The notes: a model not told the origin generated them from the sequence alone. A stretch of 6,863 bases of DNA from Flavobacteriales bacterium (GCA_024959975.1 JANXFM010000148.1:1-6863); one strand, 5' to 3'. Counted from the stretch's first letter, positions 1 to 6,690 are shown. Numbers and translations are program-made.

Positions 1-576
1 GACTTTTAGGCCTAAAGCATAAGCCAATAAACGATAAAAACACTCTTGATAATCTTTATTAGATGCTAAAAATATTTCCCTCACTCTGGCTTGTTTCTTC
101 TCCAATCGCTCAACAAGCAATCGCTCAGCATAAGAAGACCAAAAAAACGTATCTAGATTACCAATAGCATAATAACATGGGATATTTGAAATAGAATGAT
201 ACAATGTGTCGTATTCCGTAATGTACATATCAGGAATCAAATCTTTAAGCTCCAGACAAAACAATAATACTCCACTCCTACTTTTCACCTCAATATCTTC
301 CTCATAAACAACATGTAAAATAACGGTGTCATAATTTTCATCCTCATGATGTTTGTGTGCATACCAATCAGAACTTTTCACATGCATTTCTACATCACCA
401 CACCAAAGGATCTGATCAATTTGAACATGTGCATTTAAAAAATCCGGACCCGCATTGAAATTATGCAATCCTCGTTTTAAAATTTGAACAGAAACACCTC
501 GTGAACTCTTTAAATCAGAAAAATCAAACAACTGAAACTTCCATACGAAATGGAGAAATTCTTCATTAATCATCAT
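1..576 (-). CDS. DUF2851 family protein, N-terminal part (cut by the left window edge)
   Basis: An open minus-strand frame of 192 codons runs from ATG at 576 to the window edge without a stop, so the C-terminal half is missing; as I recall the family is about 420-430 residues long. I recognise DUF2851, a Bacteroidota family without known function, from its opening (INEEFLHFVWKFQLFD, residues 3-18) and from HNFNAGPDFLNAHVQI (38-53), GDVEMHVKSSDWYAHKHH (60-77) and YDTVILHVVYE (82-92). The start is one of two adjacent ATGs (574-576 or 571-573); neither has a Shine-Dalgarno sequence. No signal peptide or membrane segment is visible, so it is probably cytoplasmic. The spacing of PDF and ExHxK resembles a PD-(D/E)xK nuclease core, but that is only inference. 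It follows rpmB on the same strand but lies beyond a strong terminator, so it is probably transcribed separately. Confidence 0.85.
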   Translation of the reverse strand, partial: MMINEEFLHFVWKFQLFDFSDLKSSRGVSVQILKRGLHNFNAGPDFLNAHVQIDQILWCGDVEMHVKSSDWYAHKHHEDENYDTVILHVVYEEDIEVKSRSGVLLFCLELKDLIPDMYITEYDTLYHSISNIPCYYAIGNLDTFFWSSYAERLLVERLEKKQARVREIFLASNKDYQECFYRLLAYALGLKV

Positions 577-670
577 TTTAATATTAATTTATCTACTTAG
601 AGCTATAATACACCTCACAAGTAATGCATGTATGAAGCTATATTATTTATTACGAATTTACTGAATTTTA

Positions 671-720
671 TGAAATAACCTACTAATCTTCAAACAACTA
701 ATGATTAGCAGGTTATTTCA
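671..720 (-). repeat. 18-bp inverted repeat (hairpin) between rpmB and the DUF2851 gene
   Basis: The arms 671-688 and 703-720 are reverse complements except at one position (682/709) and enclose a 14-nt loop. Read as minus-strand RNA the exception is a G-U pair, so the stem is continuous; read as plus-strand RNA it is an A-C mismatch. There is no U-run directly after the stem on either strand, so it is not a textbook intrinsic terminator. It lies downstream of the rpmB terminator and about 95 nt before the DUF2851 start. It could be a leader structure, a second, Rho-assisted termination or RNA-processing element, or a protein-binding palindrome. Confidence 0.7.
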
Positions 721-738
721 GGTATCAGCTTTCAGTAG

Positions 739-771
739 AAAAAAAAAGTTGCCCCATTTCTGAGGCAACTT
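739..771 (-). terminator. Intrinsic terminator of rpmB
   Basis: On the minus strand an 11-bp stem (positions 771-761 pairing with 756-746, one G-U pair) is closed by a GAAA tetraloop and followed by a run of nine U (747-739, the first two inside the stem). It begins 22 nt after the rpmB stop codon. The stem contains AAGTTGCC and its complement GGCAACTT. This is a textbook Rho-independent terminator and ends the usp-cinA-rpmB side of the cluster. Confidence 0.93.
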
Positions 772-793
772 AAATATCTATGCTAAAAATCTA

Positions 794-1033
794 CTATTTC
801 AACTCCATCCCGTTTGCACGAGCTTCTTTCAATACAGCAGAAATTCCTTTTCTATTAATTGTTTTCAATGCCGCTGCAGACAACTTTAGCGTAACCCATT
901 GATTTTCTTCCGGAACAAAGAAACGTTTCTTAATTAGGTTAATACTAAACGTTCTCTTTGTCTTTCTATTCGAGTGAGAAACATTGTTCCCTACCATCGC
1001 TTTCTTTCCTGTTATACTACAAACTCTAGACAT
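794..1033 (-). CDS. rpmB: 50S ribosomal protein L28
   Basis: The gene encodes 79 residues of ribosomal protein L28, a component of the large ribosomal subunit; the E. coli protein has 78. The family signature is clear: [20 protein letters not shown] (1-20), then a basic stretch [20 protein letters not shown], then [20 protein letters not shown] and an alpha-helical C-terminus. Only one cysteine (C5) is present, so this is a form without the CxxC zinc-binding pairs. The start ATG at 1031-1033 fits the family N-terminus exactly. A likely promoter lies in the 74-bp gap to cinA, and a strong terminator follows 22 nt after the stop. In many Bacteroidota rpmB is, from memory, followed by rpmG (L33) and a small DUF4295 gene; neither is found here. 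Confidence 0.97.
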   Translation of the reverse strand: MSRVCSITGKKAMVGNNVSHSNRKTKRTFSINLIKKRFFVPEENQWVTLKLSAAALKTINRKGISAVLKEARANGMELK

Positions 1034-1075
1034 TACTATACTGATTATGTTCTTTCTCTATTCCAAAATGGATTG

Positions 1076-1103
1076 CAAAAGTAAGCCTTTTATTCAAATC
1101 AAA
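1076..1103 (-). promoter_or_regulatory. Likely rpmB promoter (Bacteroidota type)
   Basis: The minus strand reads TACTTTTG at 1083-1076, an exact match to the Bacteroidota -7 consensus TAnnTTTG. A TTTG at 1103-1100 could be the -33 element, with a 16-nt spacer that is a little shorter than usual. Transcription would start near 1070, leaving a leader of about 35-40 nt before the rpmB ATG at 1033. The elements begin just after the cinA stop codon. Confidence 0.6.
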
Positions 1104-1107
1104 AAAA

Positions 1108-2367
1108 CTATTCTAATTTTTTATGAATTGATTCTAGTTCATGTAAAAGATCTAATAAAACTGCACTGGCACCACGCCTAACATTCCACAATCTTTCGGT
1201 TCCAAACTGATACTTTACCGCCTTTACACCATTTGGCCCTGCAATGGCAGTCCAAATGGTTCCCACAGGCTTTTCTGCAGTACCGCCTGTTGGACCTGCA
1301 ATTCCGGAAGTAGACAAGGCATAATCTACCCCCATCAAACGCTTAACTGACAAAGCCATTTCTTTGACAACCTGCTCACTTACAGCACCATAATTCTTCA
1401 AAGAGTCGGCATGAACGTGAAGAATATCTTCTTTTATTTTGTTATCATAAGCCAAAACACTACCTCTAAAATAAGCCGAACTACCCGGAACAGAGGTGAT
1501 TAAGTACGCTAAATAGCCCCCTGTACAACTTTCGGCAGTAGCTACAGTAGCCTTATTTTTGAACAACAAATCTCCGACTCTTTGTTCAATGCAATCTTTT
1601 TCTTCTCCATAAATATGCTCGGGAATGATTTTATTCAGCTTTTGAATTTCATCATCCAGTAATTCATTTAATTGATCTTTATCTGTTCCTTTAGCACTCA
1701 AACGAAGTCTGACTCTATTCTCAGACGGAAGATATGCCAATTTAACGTCTGTATTTAACGAGGTCTCCCATTCCTCCAACAAGTCAGCTAAAATTGATTC
1801 GGGCACACCCTGAGTCAATATTGTTTTATGTAAAAAAACGCCATTACTAAATCGAGATTGAAACTCCGGAAGCACTAAAGTATTCATGATATTTTTCATC
1901 TCATGAGGGACTCCCGGCATAGAAATAAAATGCTTCTTATTCTCTTCAAACCACATTCCGGAAGCAGTTCCCACAGGGTTTAATAGCACGCTACATTTTG
2001 ATGGCAAATCAGCCTGTTGTTCATTTAGCTTATTAATCCTTTTGACTCCAAATTTTTGAAACAAAGCTTTTATGTGTTGTAACACCTCTTCATTTCGCAC
2101 CAAAGTATCGTTGAAAAATTTAGCTAAAGTTTTTTTTGTGATATCATCATTTGTTGGTCCAAGCCCACCGGTTACAAGTACAATATCTGTTAATTTACGA
2201 GCCCTTTCTAAAGTTCTAATAATCGCATCTTCAGTATCCGGGATGGAATAGATTTTATGTACCTGAAGTCCTATTTCATTAAGACGCTGAGCTATCCAGG
2301 CAGAATTTGTATCAACAATCTGTCCGATTAAAATTTCATCGCCTATGGTAATTATGGAAACTTTCAT
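1108..2367 (-). CDS. cinA: CinA family protein (MoCF-biosynthesis-like domain plus nicotinamide-nucleotide amidase domain)
   Basis: This is a full-length two-domain CinA of 419 residues. The N-terminal MoaB/Mog-like domain carries VSIITIGDEILIGQIVDTNS near the start, TGGLGPTNDDIT (66-77) and MPGVPHEMK (150-158). The C-terminal domain (about 265-415) is the PncC/CinA amidase with TAESCTGGYLAYL (277-289), GAVSEQVV (327-334) and SGIAGPTGG (354-362). In characterised homologues the C-terminal domain hydrolyses nicotinamide mononucleotide to nicotinate mononucleotide in pyridine-nucleotide salvage, and the N-terminal domain can act as an ADP-ribose pyrophosphatase; the old name 'competence/damage-inducible' does not prove a role in competence. 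I chose ATG 2365-2367 (MKVSIITIGDE), where the family begins; an in-frame ATG at 2388 adds seven residues that look non-homologous. It lies 34 bp after the stress-protein gene, probably cotranscribed; the gap contains a near match to a -7 element, TATCTTTTG (2394-2386). Confidence 0.95.
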   Translation of the reverse strand: MKVSIITIGDEILIGQIVDTNSAWIAQRLNEIGLQVHKIYSIPDTEDAIIRTLERARKLTDIVLVTGGLGPTNDDITKKTLAKFFNDTLVRNEEVLQHIKALFQKFGVKRINKLNEQQADLPSKCSVLLNPVGTASGMWFEENKKHFISMPGVPHEMKNIMNTLVLPEFQSRFSNGVFLHKTILTQGVPESILADLLEEWETSLNTDVKLAYLPSENRVRLRLSAKGTDKDQLNELLDDEIQKLNKIIPEHIYGEEKDCIEQRVGDLLFKNKATVATAESCTGGYLAYLITSVPGSSAYFRGSVLAYDNKIKEDILHVHADSLKNYGAVSEQVVKEMALSVKRLMGVDYALSTSGIAGPTGGTAEKPVGTIWTAIAGPNGVKAVKYQFGTERLWNVRRGASAVLLDLLHELESIHKKLE

Positions 2368-2401
2368 ACGATATAAACCAATCTGCAAAAGATACTAATT
2401 A

Positions 2402-3283
2402 TTATGGTAAATCATAGACATCAGAAATCTTTCCTACCGGACGAACACTCATTACAGGCACCTCACTATTGTATATAATAGATTGTGCTGCAGAACTTAT
2501 AAAATGGCTCGTAACATCAGTTTCTTGTTGAGTCATTATCATAATCAAATCAGCCTCATACTCATTACTGTAATCTAATATGGCTTTTGAGAGAGAACGC
2601 CCATCTATTTTAACAAGCTCTATCGTTGTTTTTACACCACCAGCTACCAAAAAGTTCTCTACCTGATTCAAGTTGGCATTCAACTCAGCCAACGCATCCA
2701 TATCATTTCCTTCAACAACTGAAACAACCTTAACCGTAGCATCCCACAAACGTGCTAAGGTTAGTGCGTGCGAAACTTTTTCTTTTGTTTCCTTTTCCAA
2801 ATCCAAAGGCAATATAATCGTTCTACACCCCTCAAAATGATTCTTTCCTTTAATTGTAATTACAGGACATGGCGATGTAGTAACAACTCTAAAAGCATTT
2901 GAACCAATTACTTTTTTAGCCAACTCCGGTGGAACTCCATTTGTTCCCATTACAATTAAGTTGGCATTAATAAGTTCAGCGACTTCAACAATCTTTTGAG
3001 ACACCTTTCCTTTAGCTGCCATGGCATTAACCTTAAGGCCAATTCTACCACTTACATCTGTAGCCAGTTGATCTAATCGCTCTTGAAGCTCCAACTTCAA
3101 ATCTGTATATTTCTCATCATCTTCACCGAATAAGCGACTTAACAAACCGGAGGTTTCAATGACACTTAATAAAGTAATCTCTCCATCAACTAAAGTTGCT
3201 AATCTTTCTGCTTGTTCCAGAGCAATAATCGATTGTCCTGAAAAGCCTATCGGCACCAAAATACTATAGGTTGTAGAATTCAT
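2402..3283 (-). CDS. Tandem universal stress protein (two UspA domains)
   Basis: The 293-residue cytoplasmic protein has two consecutive UspA-type alpha/beta domains, about 1-147 and 150-288. Domain 1 starts with YSILVPIGFSGQSIIALEQA and ends with LIVMGTNGVPPELAKKVIGS (109-128) and SPCPVITIKGK. This resembles the ATP-binding motif G-2x-G-9x-G-(S/T), with one extra residue between the second and third glycines. Domain 2 (RTIILPLDLEKETKEKVSHA, ending EVPVMSVRP) lacks the glycine motif: MTQQETDVTSHFISSAAQS stands in its place, so it probably does not bind ATP. Usp proteins are linked to survival under starvation or stress; the ligand and partners here cannot be told from sequence. The ATG at 3283 is preceded by an ATG TCA TTA TGA mini-frame (3291-3280) whose stop overlaps the gene's start. 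GGAGGT at 3315-3310 is too far upstream for a normal ribosome binding site. Confidence 0.92.
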   Translation of the reverse strand: MNSTTYSILVPIGFSGQSIIALEQAERLATLVDGEITLLSVIETSGLLSRLFGEDDEKYTDLKLELQERLDQLATDVSGRIGLKVNAMAAKGKVSQKIVEVAELINANLIVMGTNGVPPELAKKVIGSNAFRVVTTSPCPVITIKGKNHFEGCRTIILPLDLEKETKEKVSHALTLARLWDATVKVVSVVEGNDMDALAELNANLNQVENFLVAGGVKTTIELVKIDGRSLSKAILDYSNEYEADLIMIMTQQETDVTSHFISSAAQSIIYNSEVPVMSVRPVGKISDVYDLP

Positions 3284-3589
3284 AATGACATCGTTGAATA
3301 AATAATTTTACCTCCAAATACATAAAAGAATATGTATAAGTTTATATGATGAAAATTAATTTTAAATGAATATTTAGCTGCCTAATAATAAAATTAACCC
3401 CTATAAAACATTACAAAAAGTTAAGATGAGACTGAAGGTCTTTATAAATGAAGAAAAATATTCAAGCCTAAAGCACTTTCTACAAAATCAATACTTGTAC
3501 TTTTTAGTATAAATCCTTTAAAATCAATAAAAAAAATGATTATGTTCGCTTTTCTTAAAATTGGAAACCTATTATAGGAATGGTTTTTG
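3284..3589. other. Gene-free divergent intergenic region
   Basis: This very A+T-rich stretch of about 300 bp separates the minus-strand stress-protein gene from the plus-strand secreted-protein gene, and must hold the promoters of both. For the stress protein, the minus strand has TGTATTTG (3322-3315), one mismatch from TAnnTTTG, overlapped by a 7-bp inverted repeat (3318-3324 and 3331-3337). For the plus-strand gene, TATGTTCG (3541-3548) is one mismatch from the consensus, about 40 nt before the start. Neither has a clear -33 element, so both are weak candidates. I see no RNA gene, terminator or convincing small ORF; the open frame on the minus strand at 3442-3720 has no recognisable protein and runs into the start of the plus-strand gene. 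Confidence 0.5.
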
Positions 3590-4921
3590 ATGAAGATTAG
3601 TAAAGAATTTAGCTTAATGGCAAAGAGACTATTCATCATATTTTCAGCAATATACGCTTCACTACTTGGACAAACCGCCCCCAATTTGGTTGCGACAGAC
3701 TTGAATGGTGTAGCGCACAATGTGTATGAATATCTTGATGAAGGTAAACCAGTACTACTAGACTTCTTTATTCTTAACTGTATTCCTTGCCAGGATGGCG
3801 CAGAATATATGAGTGAATTCTGGGAAAGCTATGGCCCTAATGGCAGCGATCAAATACAGATCCTCTCAGTAGAAGTAAATAACAATTCAGATGAAATTGT
3901 AGAAGAAACTTCGAACAATTGGGGTATTATTAATCCTGTTATCAATTCAAATGACATTCCGGGAGCTTACATTCCTTTTGTTTATGCATTCCCGAATTAC
4001 ATTATGATCTGCCCGGATCGATCGATGAGTTTGTTAGCTCATGGTTTTGGATACCCTATCAGCCTACTGGAATGGGAGCAAGCATTAAACACCTGCAATT
4101 TTGGGAATGATTATACAGATGTTACAATATTTGATCTGGAAATAACACACTGTAAAAAACAGGTATTTGCCAATATAAACATAGGAAATGTCGGTTTAAA
4201 ACCTGCTAGCAACATCAGTATCGATGTATTTACAGACTCAAGCTACCACAGTACAATTAATTGGAACTATGTACTACCAACCGGCAGCGTAACAAATGAC
4301 ACATCTCAGCCTATAAGTTTTGAAAATTCAGATATAAATGGTTCAACCATTCATTTTCAGGTAAATGCTAACGGCGACGTAAATCAGTTAAACAATACTG
4401 TAAGTTACGATCTAACAAACGAGCTTATCACAACCAACAAAGATATTACCATTGAAATAAAAACAGATAATTACCCTGATGAAACAACCTGGTCTTTAGT
4501 TGATGGTAATGGCAATATCGTCTCTGAAGGAGCGGGTGTAAATTACCAATCCAACGAACTTATAAGCATCGACCTTGAGCTTGACAGCTCTATGTGTTAC
4601 ACTTTTATGATTAACGATAAATATGGAGATGGCATCTGCTGTTCGTATGGTGATGGATATTACCAAGTAACTGCCGGAGAAGACACTTTGGTTTACAACA
4701 ATAAATTTTTAACTCATAAAAAGCATTCTTTTTATGTAGATGAGGTAATTGACATTGAAGAAACAAACCAACAAGAACTTAGGGTTATAAATAGCAAATT
4801 CTTTGATTTAAAAGGACGAGAAATAAGCTACCCTCAACATGCCGGTGCCTACCTTCGAAAAGACTACTATGAAAATGGATTTACCAAGAGTAGTAAAATA
4901 ATTATTTGCGAAAGGAAGTAA
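3590..4921 (+). CDS. Secreted multidomain protein: thioredoxin-like, CARDB-like and Cys/Gly-rich domains with a T9SS-type tail
   Basis: The 443-residue protein has, in order: a signal peptide ending about residue 27 (RLFIIFSAIYASLLG, cleavage before QT); a thioredoxin/TlpA-like domain (about 29-168) with PVLLDFFILNCIPCQ containing CxxC at C64/C67, and FPNYIMICPD with a possible cis-Pro at 135; a CARDB-like beta domain (about 175-278) ending NGDVNQLNNTVSYDL; a beta domain (about 283-382) with NDKYGDGICCSYGDGYYQV, a pattern I know from many secreted Bacteroidota proteins; and a short tail with FFDLKGREI (404-412) and AGAYLRK (418-424) that resembles the end of T9SS sorting domains. It is probably exported by Sec, then moved to the surface or medium by T9SS, possibly as a disulfide-active or adhesive protein; substrate unknown. 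The start could be ATG 3590 or, with a more compact signal peptide, ATG 3617 (MAKRLFII). It overlaps the end of cmk by 20 bp. Confidence 0.85.
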   Translation: MKISKEFSLMAKRLFIIFSAIYASLLGQTAPNLVATDLNGVAHNVYEYLDEGKPVLLDFFILNCIPCQDGAEYMSEFWESYGPNGSDQIQILSVEVNNNSDEIVEETSNNWGIINPVINSNDIPGAYIPFVYAFPNYIMICPDRSMSLLAHGFGYPISLLEWEQALNTCNFGNDYTDVTIFDLEITHCKKQVFANINIGNVGLKPASNISIDVFTDSSYHSTINWNYVLPTGSVTNDTSQPISFENSDINGSTIHFQVNANGDVNQLNNTVSYDLTNELITTNKDITIEIKTDNYPDETTWSLVDGNGNIVSEGAGVNYQSNELISIDLELDSSMCYTFMINDKYGDGICCSYGDGYYQVTAGEDTLVYNNKFLTHKKHSFYVDEVIDIEETNQQELRVINSKFFDLKGREISYPQHAGAYLRKDYYENGFTKSSKIIICERK

Positions 4922-5594
4922 TCTGATCAACTTTTTCCAAAACCCATACTAATTGCTCTTCCGGAGTGAGATTACTATTATCTAATACAATGGCGTCATC
5001 CGTTTGAGTTAAGGGCGCAATTTCTCGATGGGTATCCCTGTAATCTCTTTCGGATATATTTGCTTTAACCTCTTCAAATTTCACGGTATCGCCTTTAGCG
5101 AGGAGTTCATCATACCTGCGTTGGGCTCTGATCTCTTCTGAAGCCGTCATAAACAACTTCAATTCTGCATTTGGAAAAACAACCGACCCAATATCTCTGC
5201 CATCCATCACAAGCCCCTTCTTCGCTCCCATTAACTGCTGCTGCGCAACCAATAACTCACGCACTTCCGGTATGGCACTTACTTTACTCACACAATTAGA
5301 AACTTCCATTCCTCTTATTTCTGACTCTACCTGATCCCCATTTAAACAAACCACTGAAGTCGAACCTTCGCCTAAAGCAAATGATATTTCAATTTGATCT
5401 AAGTCGGCTATTAAATCATCAACACAAACCTGATCTCCGGCTAAATAACCTTTCCTTAAAGCGTGCAAAGAAACAGCTCTGTACATCGCCCCGGTATCAA
5501 TATAAGTATATTGCAAAGCTTTAGCTAAAGCTTTGGCCAGAGTACTTTTTCCTGTAGATGAATAGCCATCTATTGCAATAATAATAGGAGTCAT
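4902..5594 (-). CDS. cmk: Cytidylate kinase, (d)CMP kinase
   Basis: The 230-residue cytoplasmic enzyme transfers phosphate from ATP to CMP or dCMP, giving CDP or dCDP in pyrimidine nucleotide metabolism. The family motifs are all visible: the P-loop GYSSTGKST (10-18), DTGAMYRA (33-40) for nucleotide binding, MDGRDIGSVVFPNA (130-143), the RAQRRYDEL lid region (156-164), RDYRDTHREIAPL (183-195) and AIVLDNSNLT (201-210). The length is normal for bacterial Cmk. The start ATG overlaps the stop of porQ as ATGA (5594-5591), which suggests translational coupling within one operon. The 3' end overlaps the convergent secreted-protein gene by 20 bp, leaving no room for a separate terminator before that gene. 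A perfect 22-bp palindrome lies in the codons for KALAKAL (21-27). Confidence 0.97.
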   Translation of the reverse strand: MTPIIIAIDGYSSTGKSTLAKALAKALQYTYIDTGAMYRAVSLHALRKGYLAGDQVCVDDLIADLDQIEISFALGEGSTSVVCLNGDQVESEIRGMEVSNCVSKVSAIPEVRELLVAQQQLMGAKKGLVMDGRDIGSVVFPNAELKLFMTASEEIRAQRRYDELLAKGDTVKFEEVKANISERDYRDTHREIAPLTQTDDAIVLDNSNLTPEEQLVWVLEKVDQITSFRK

Positions 5595-6622
5595 TTTCTT
5601 TTAAATTTAGACAAATTTGAAGTCACAGAAAAAGTGTGCATAGGACCAACAGCATGGTATGCAGCACGTGCATAGTCAAAATGAAATTTTCTTACTTTCA
5701 TACTAAAGCCCCAGGATAAACCAACATTGTGCTTATACAGATCAAGTGCTAACTCCTGACGTCTTCTAAAATTATAACCCATTCTAACGTTAAAACTTTT
5801 ACCAAACAAGAACTCACCACCCACATGTAAGTGAGATAATATTTTATCCCGAGTCGTATATTTCACGGCAATCTCCTCATTAGTTAACGGGTCTATTACA
5901 GGTTCTGAAGGGTCAACATAAGATAAATCCCATCTCTCAAGGTGTGACCATGATATGGACCACCTTAAGGGTGCATGTTCTAACTTTGCCGAAATTCCCA
6001 GAATCATTTCAAAAGGCATGGACTCTGATTCCCCGGCATAAGTCTTTAGCTGGAAACCGGCATTTTTCAGCAATAAAGAAGCAAGCACACGCTGCTCTTT
6101 TATTTCATAAGTAGCCGACAAATCTGCCAAAAAACCATATGAATTGTAAGCTTCCATATTTGAATAGACTGCTTTCAAGGTAGTCCCTAATCGAAAAGCA
6201 GGACGTTTGTAAATAAGGGTTGAAGCGTAAGCCGCATACTCTCCGGCAGTAAAGCTACCTGTGATATTCCCAAACTCATCAGTCCTTTTAAAATCGCCAT
6301 AATTTAAATATTGCATTCCCACGCTAATATTTTCATACTTAGAACTTGGCAAACCATACACCAAAGAACCAAACTTTACTCCTGCATAATAGTTTGTAAA
6401 ATTTACCGAAAACTGGTGATTCATCCCAACATGATTTAAAGATGGCAATTGCTGCGCCAAATTCACATCATCATCAAACGTATTGACCAACACATTTCCT
6501 AAAGCCAAAATTCTGGCAGAAGTCGTTAAATTTAAAAATTCGAAGGTATTGTCTCCTCCGGTTTGAGCAGACGAGGACGCTGTATATAAAAATAAGATAA
6601 AGAAAACTCTTATTAATTTCAT
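5591..6622 (-). CDS. porQ: Type IX secretion system protein PorQ
   Basis: The 343-residue protein begins with a signal peptide (MKLIRVFFILFLYTASSSA, cleavage before QTGG about residue 20). This is followed by the PorQ signature GGDNTFEFLNLTTSARILAL (22-41) and a long series of alternating, aromatic-rich strands typical of an outer-membrane beta barrel related to PorV. In studied Bacteroidota PorQ is an outer-membrane component of the T9SS attachment complex, working with PorZ, PorU and PorV to release and anchor cargo proteins at the cell surface. The length fits the family. It is the first gene of the porQ-cmk pair with a 4-bp ATGA overlap; I recall porQ lying next to cmk in other Bacteroidota too, including Porphyromonas gingivalis. 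The 101-bp divergent gap upstream must contain its promoter, but I see no good -7 element on that strand. Confidence 0.93.
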   Translation of the reverse strand: MKLIRVFFILFLYTASSSAQTGGDNTFEFLNLTTSARILALGNVLVNTFDDDVNLAQQLPSLNHVGMNHQFSVNFTNYYAGVKFGSLVYGLPSSKYENISVGMQYLNYGDFKRTDEFGNITGSFTAGEYAAYASTLIYKRPAFRLGTTLKAVYSNMEAYNSYGFLADLSATYEIKEQRVLASLLLKNAGFQLKTYAGESESMPFEMILGISAKLEHAPLRWSISWSHLERWDLSYVDPSEPVIDPLTNEEIAVKYTTRDKILSHLHVGGEFLFGKSFNVRMGYNFRRRQELALDLYKHNVGLSWGFSMKVRKFHFDYARAAYHAVGPMHTFSVTSNLSKFKRK

Positions 6623-6690
6623 AAAGGCTAAAATACTAATCTATTCGATAACGAAGTATTGATGTTCTTAGTATTTTACAAAAAGCTTTT

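Noticed and set aside
984..1181. Plus-strand open frame of 65 codons across the rpmB-cinA junction
   Set aside because: It covers the rpmB promoter and the ends of two well-supported minus-strand genes and has no recognisable protein family; it is a shadow frame.
2368..2388. Longer cinA start adding seven residues
   Set aside because: The CinA family begins at the MKVSIITIGDE position; the extension is not family-like and would place the start close to the upstream stop codon without any supporting signal.
3491..3510. ATACT...AGTAT inverted repeat before the secreted-protein gene
   Set aside because: The arms are only five bases in very A+T-rich DNA, so chance is a sufficient explanation.
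3587..3589. TTG start for the secreted protein
   Set aside because: An ATG follows directly, and an even more typical signal peptide begins at 3617; nothing favours the TTG.
3442..3720. Minus-strand open frame of 92 codons
   Set aside because: It overlaps the signal peptide and thioredoxin-like domain of the plus-strand gene and its translation resembles no known family; it is best explained as chance in A+T-rich DNA.
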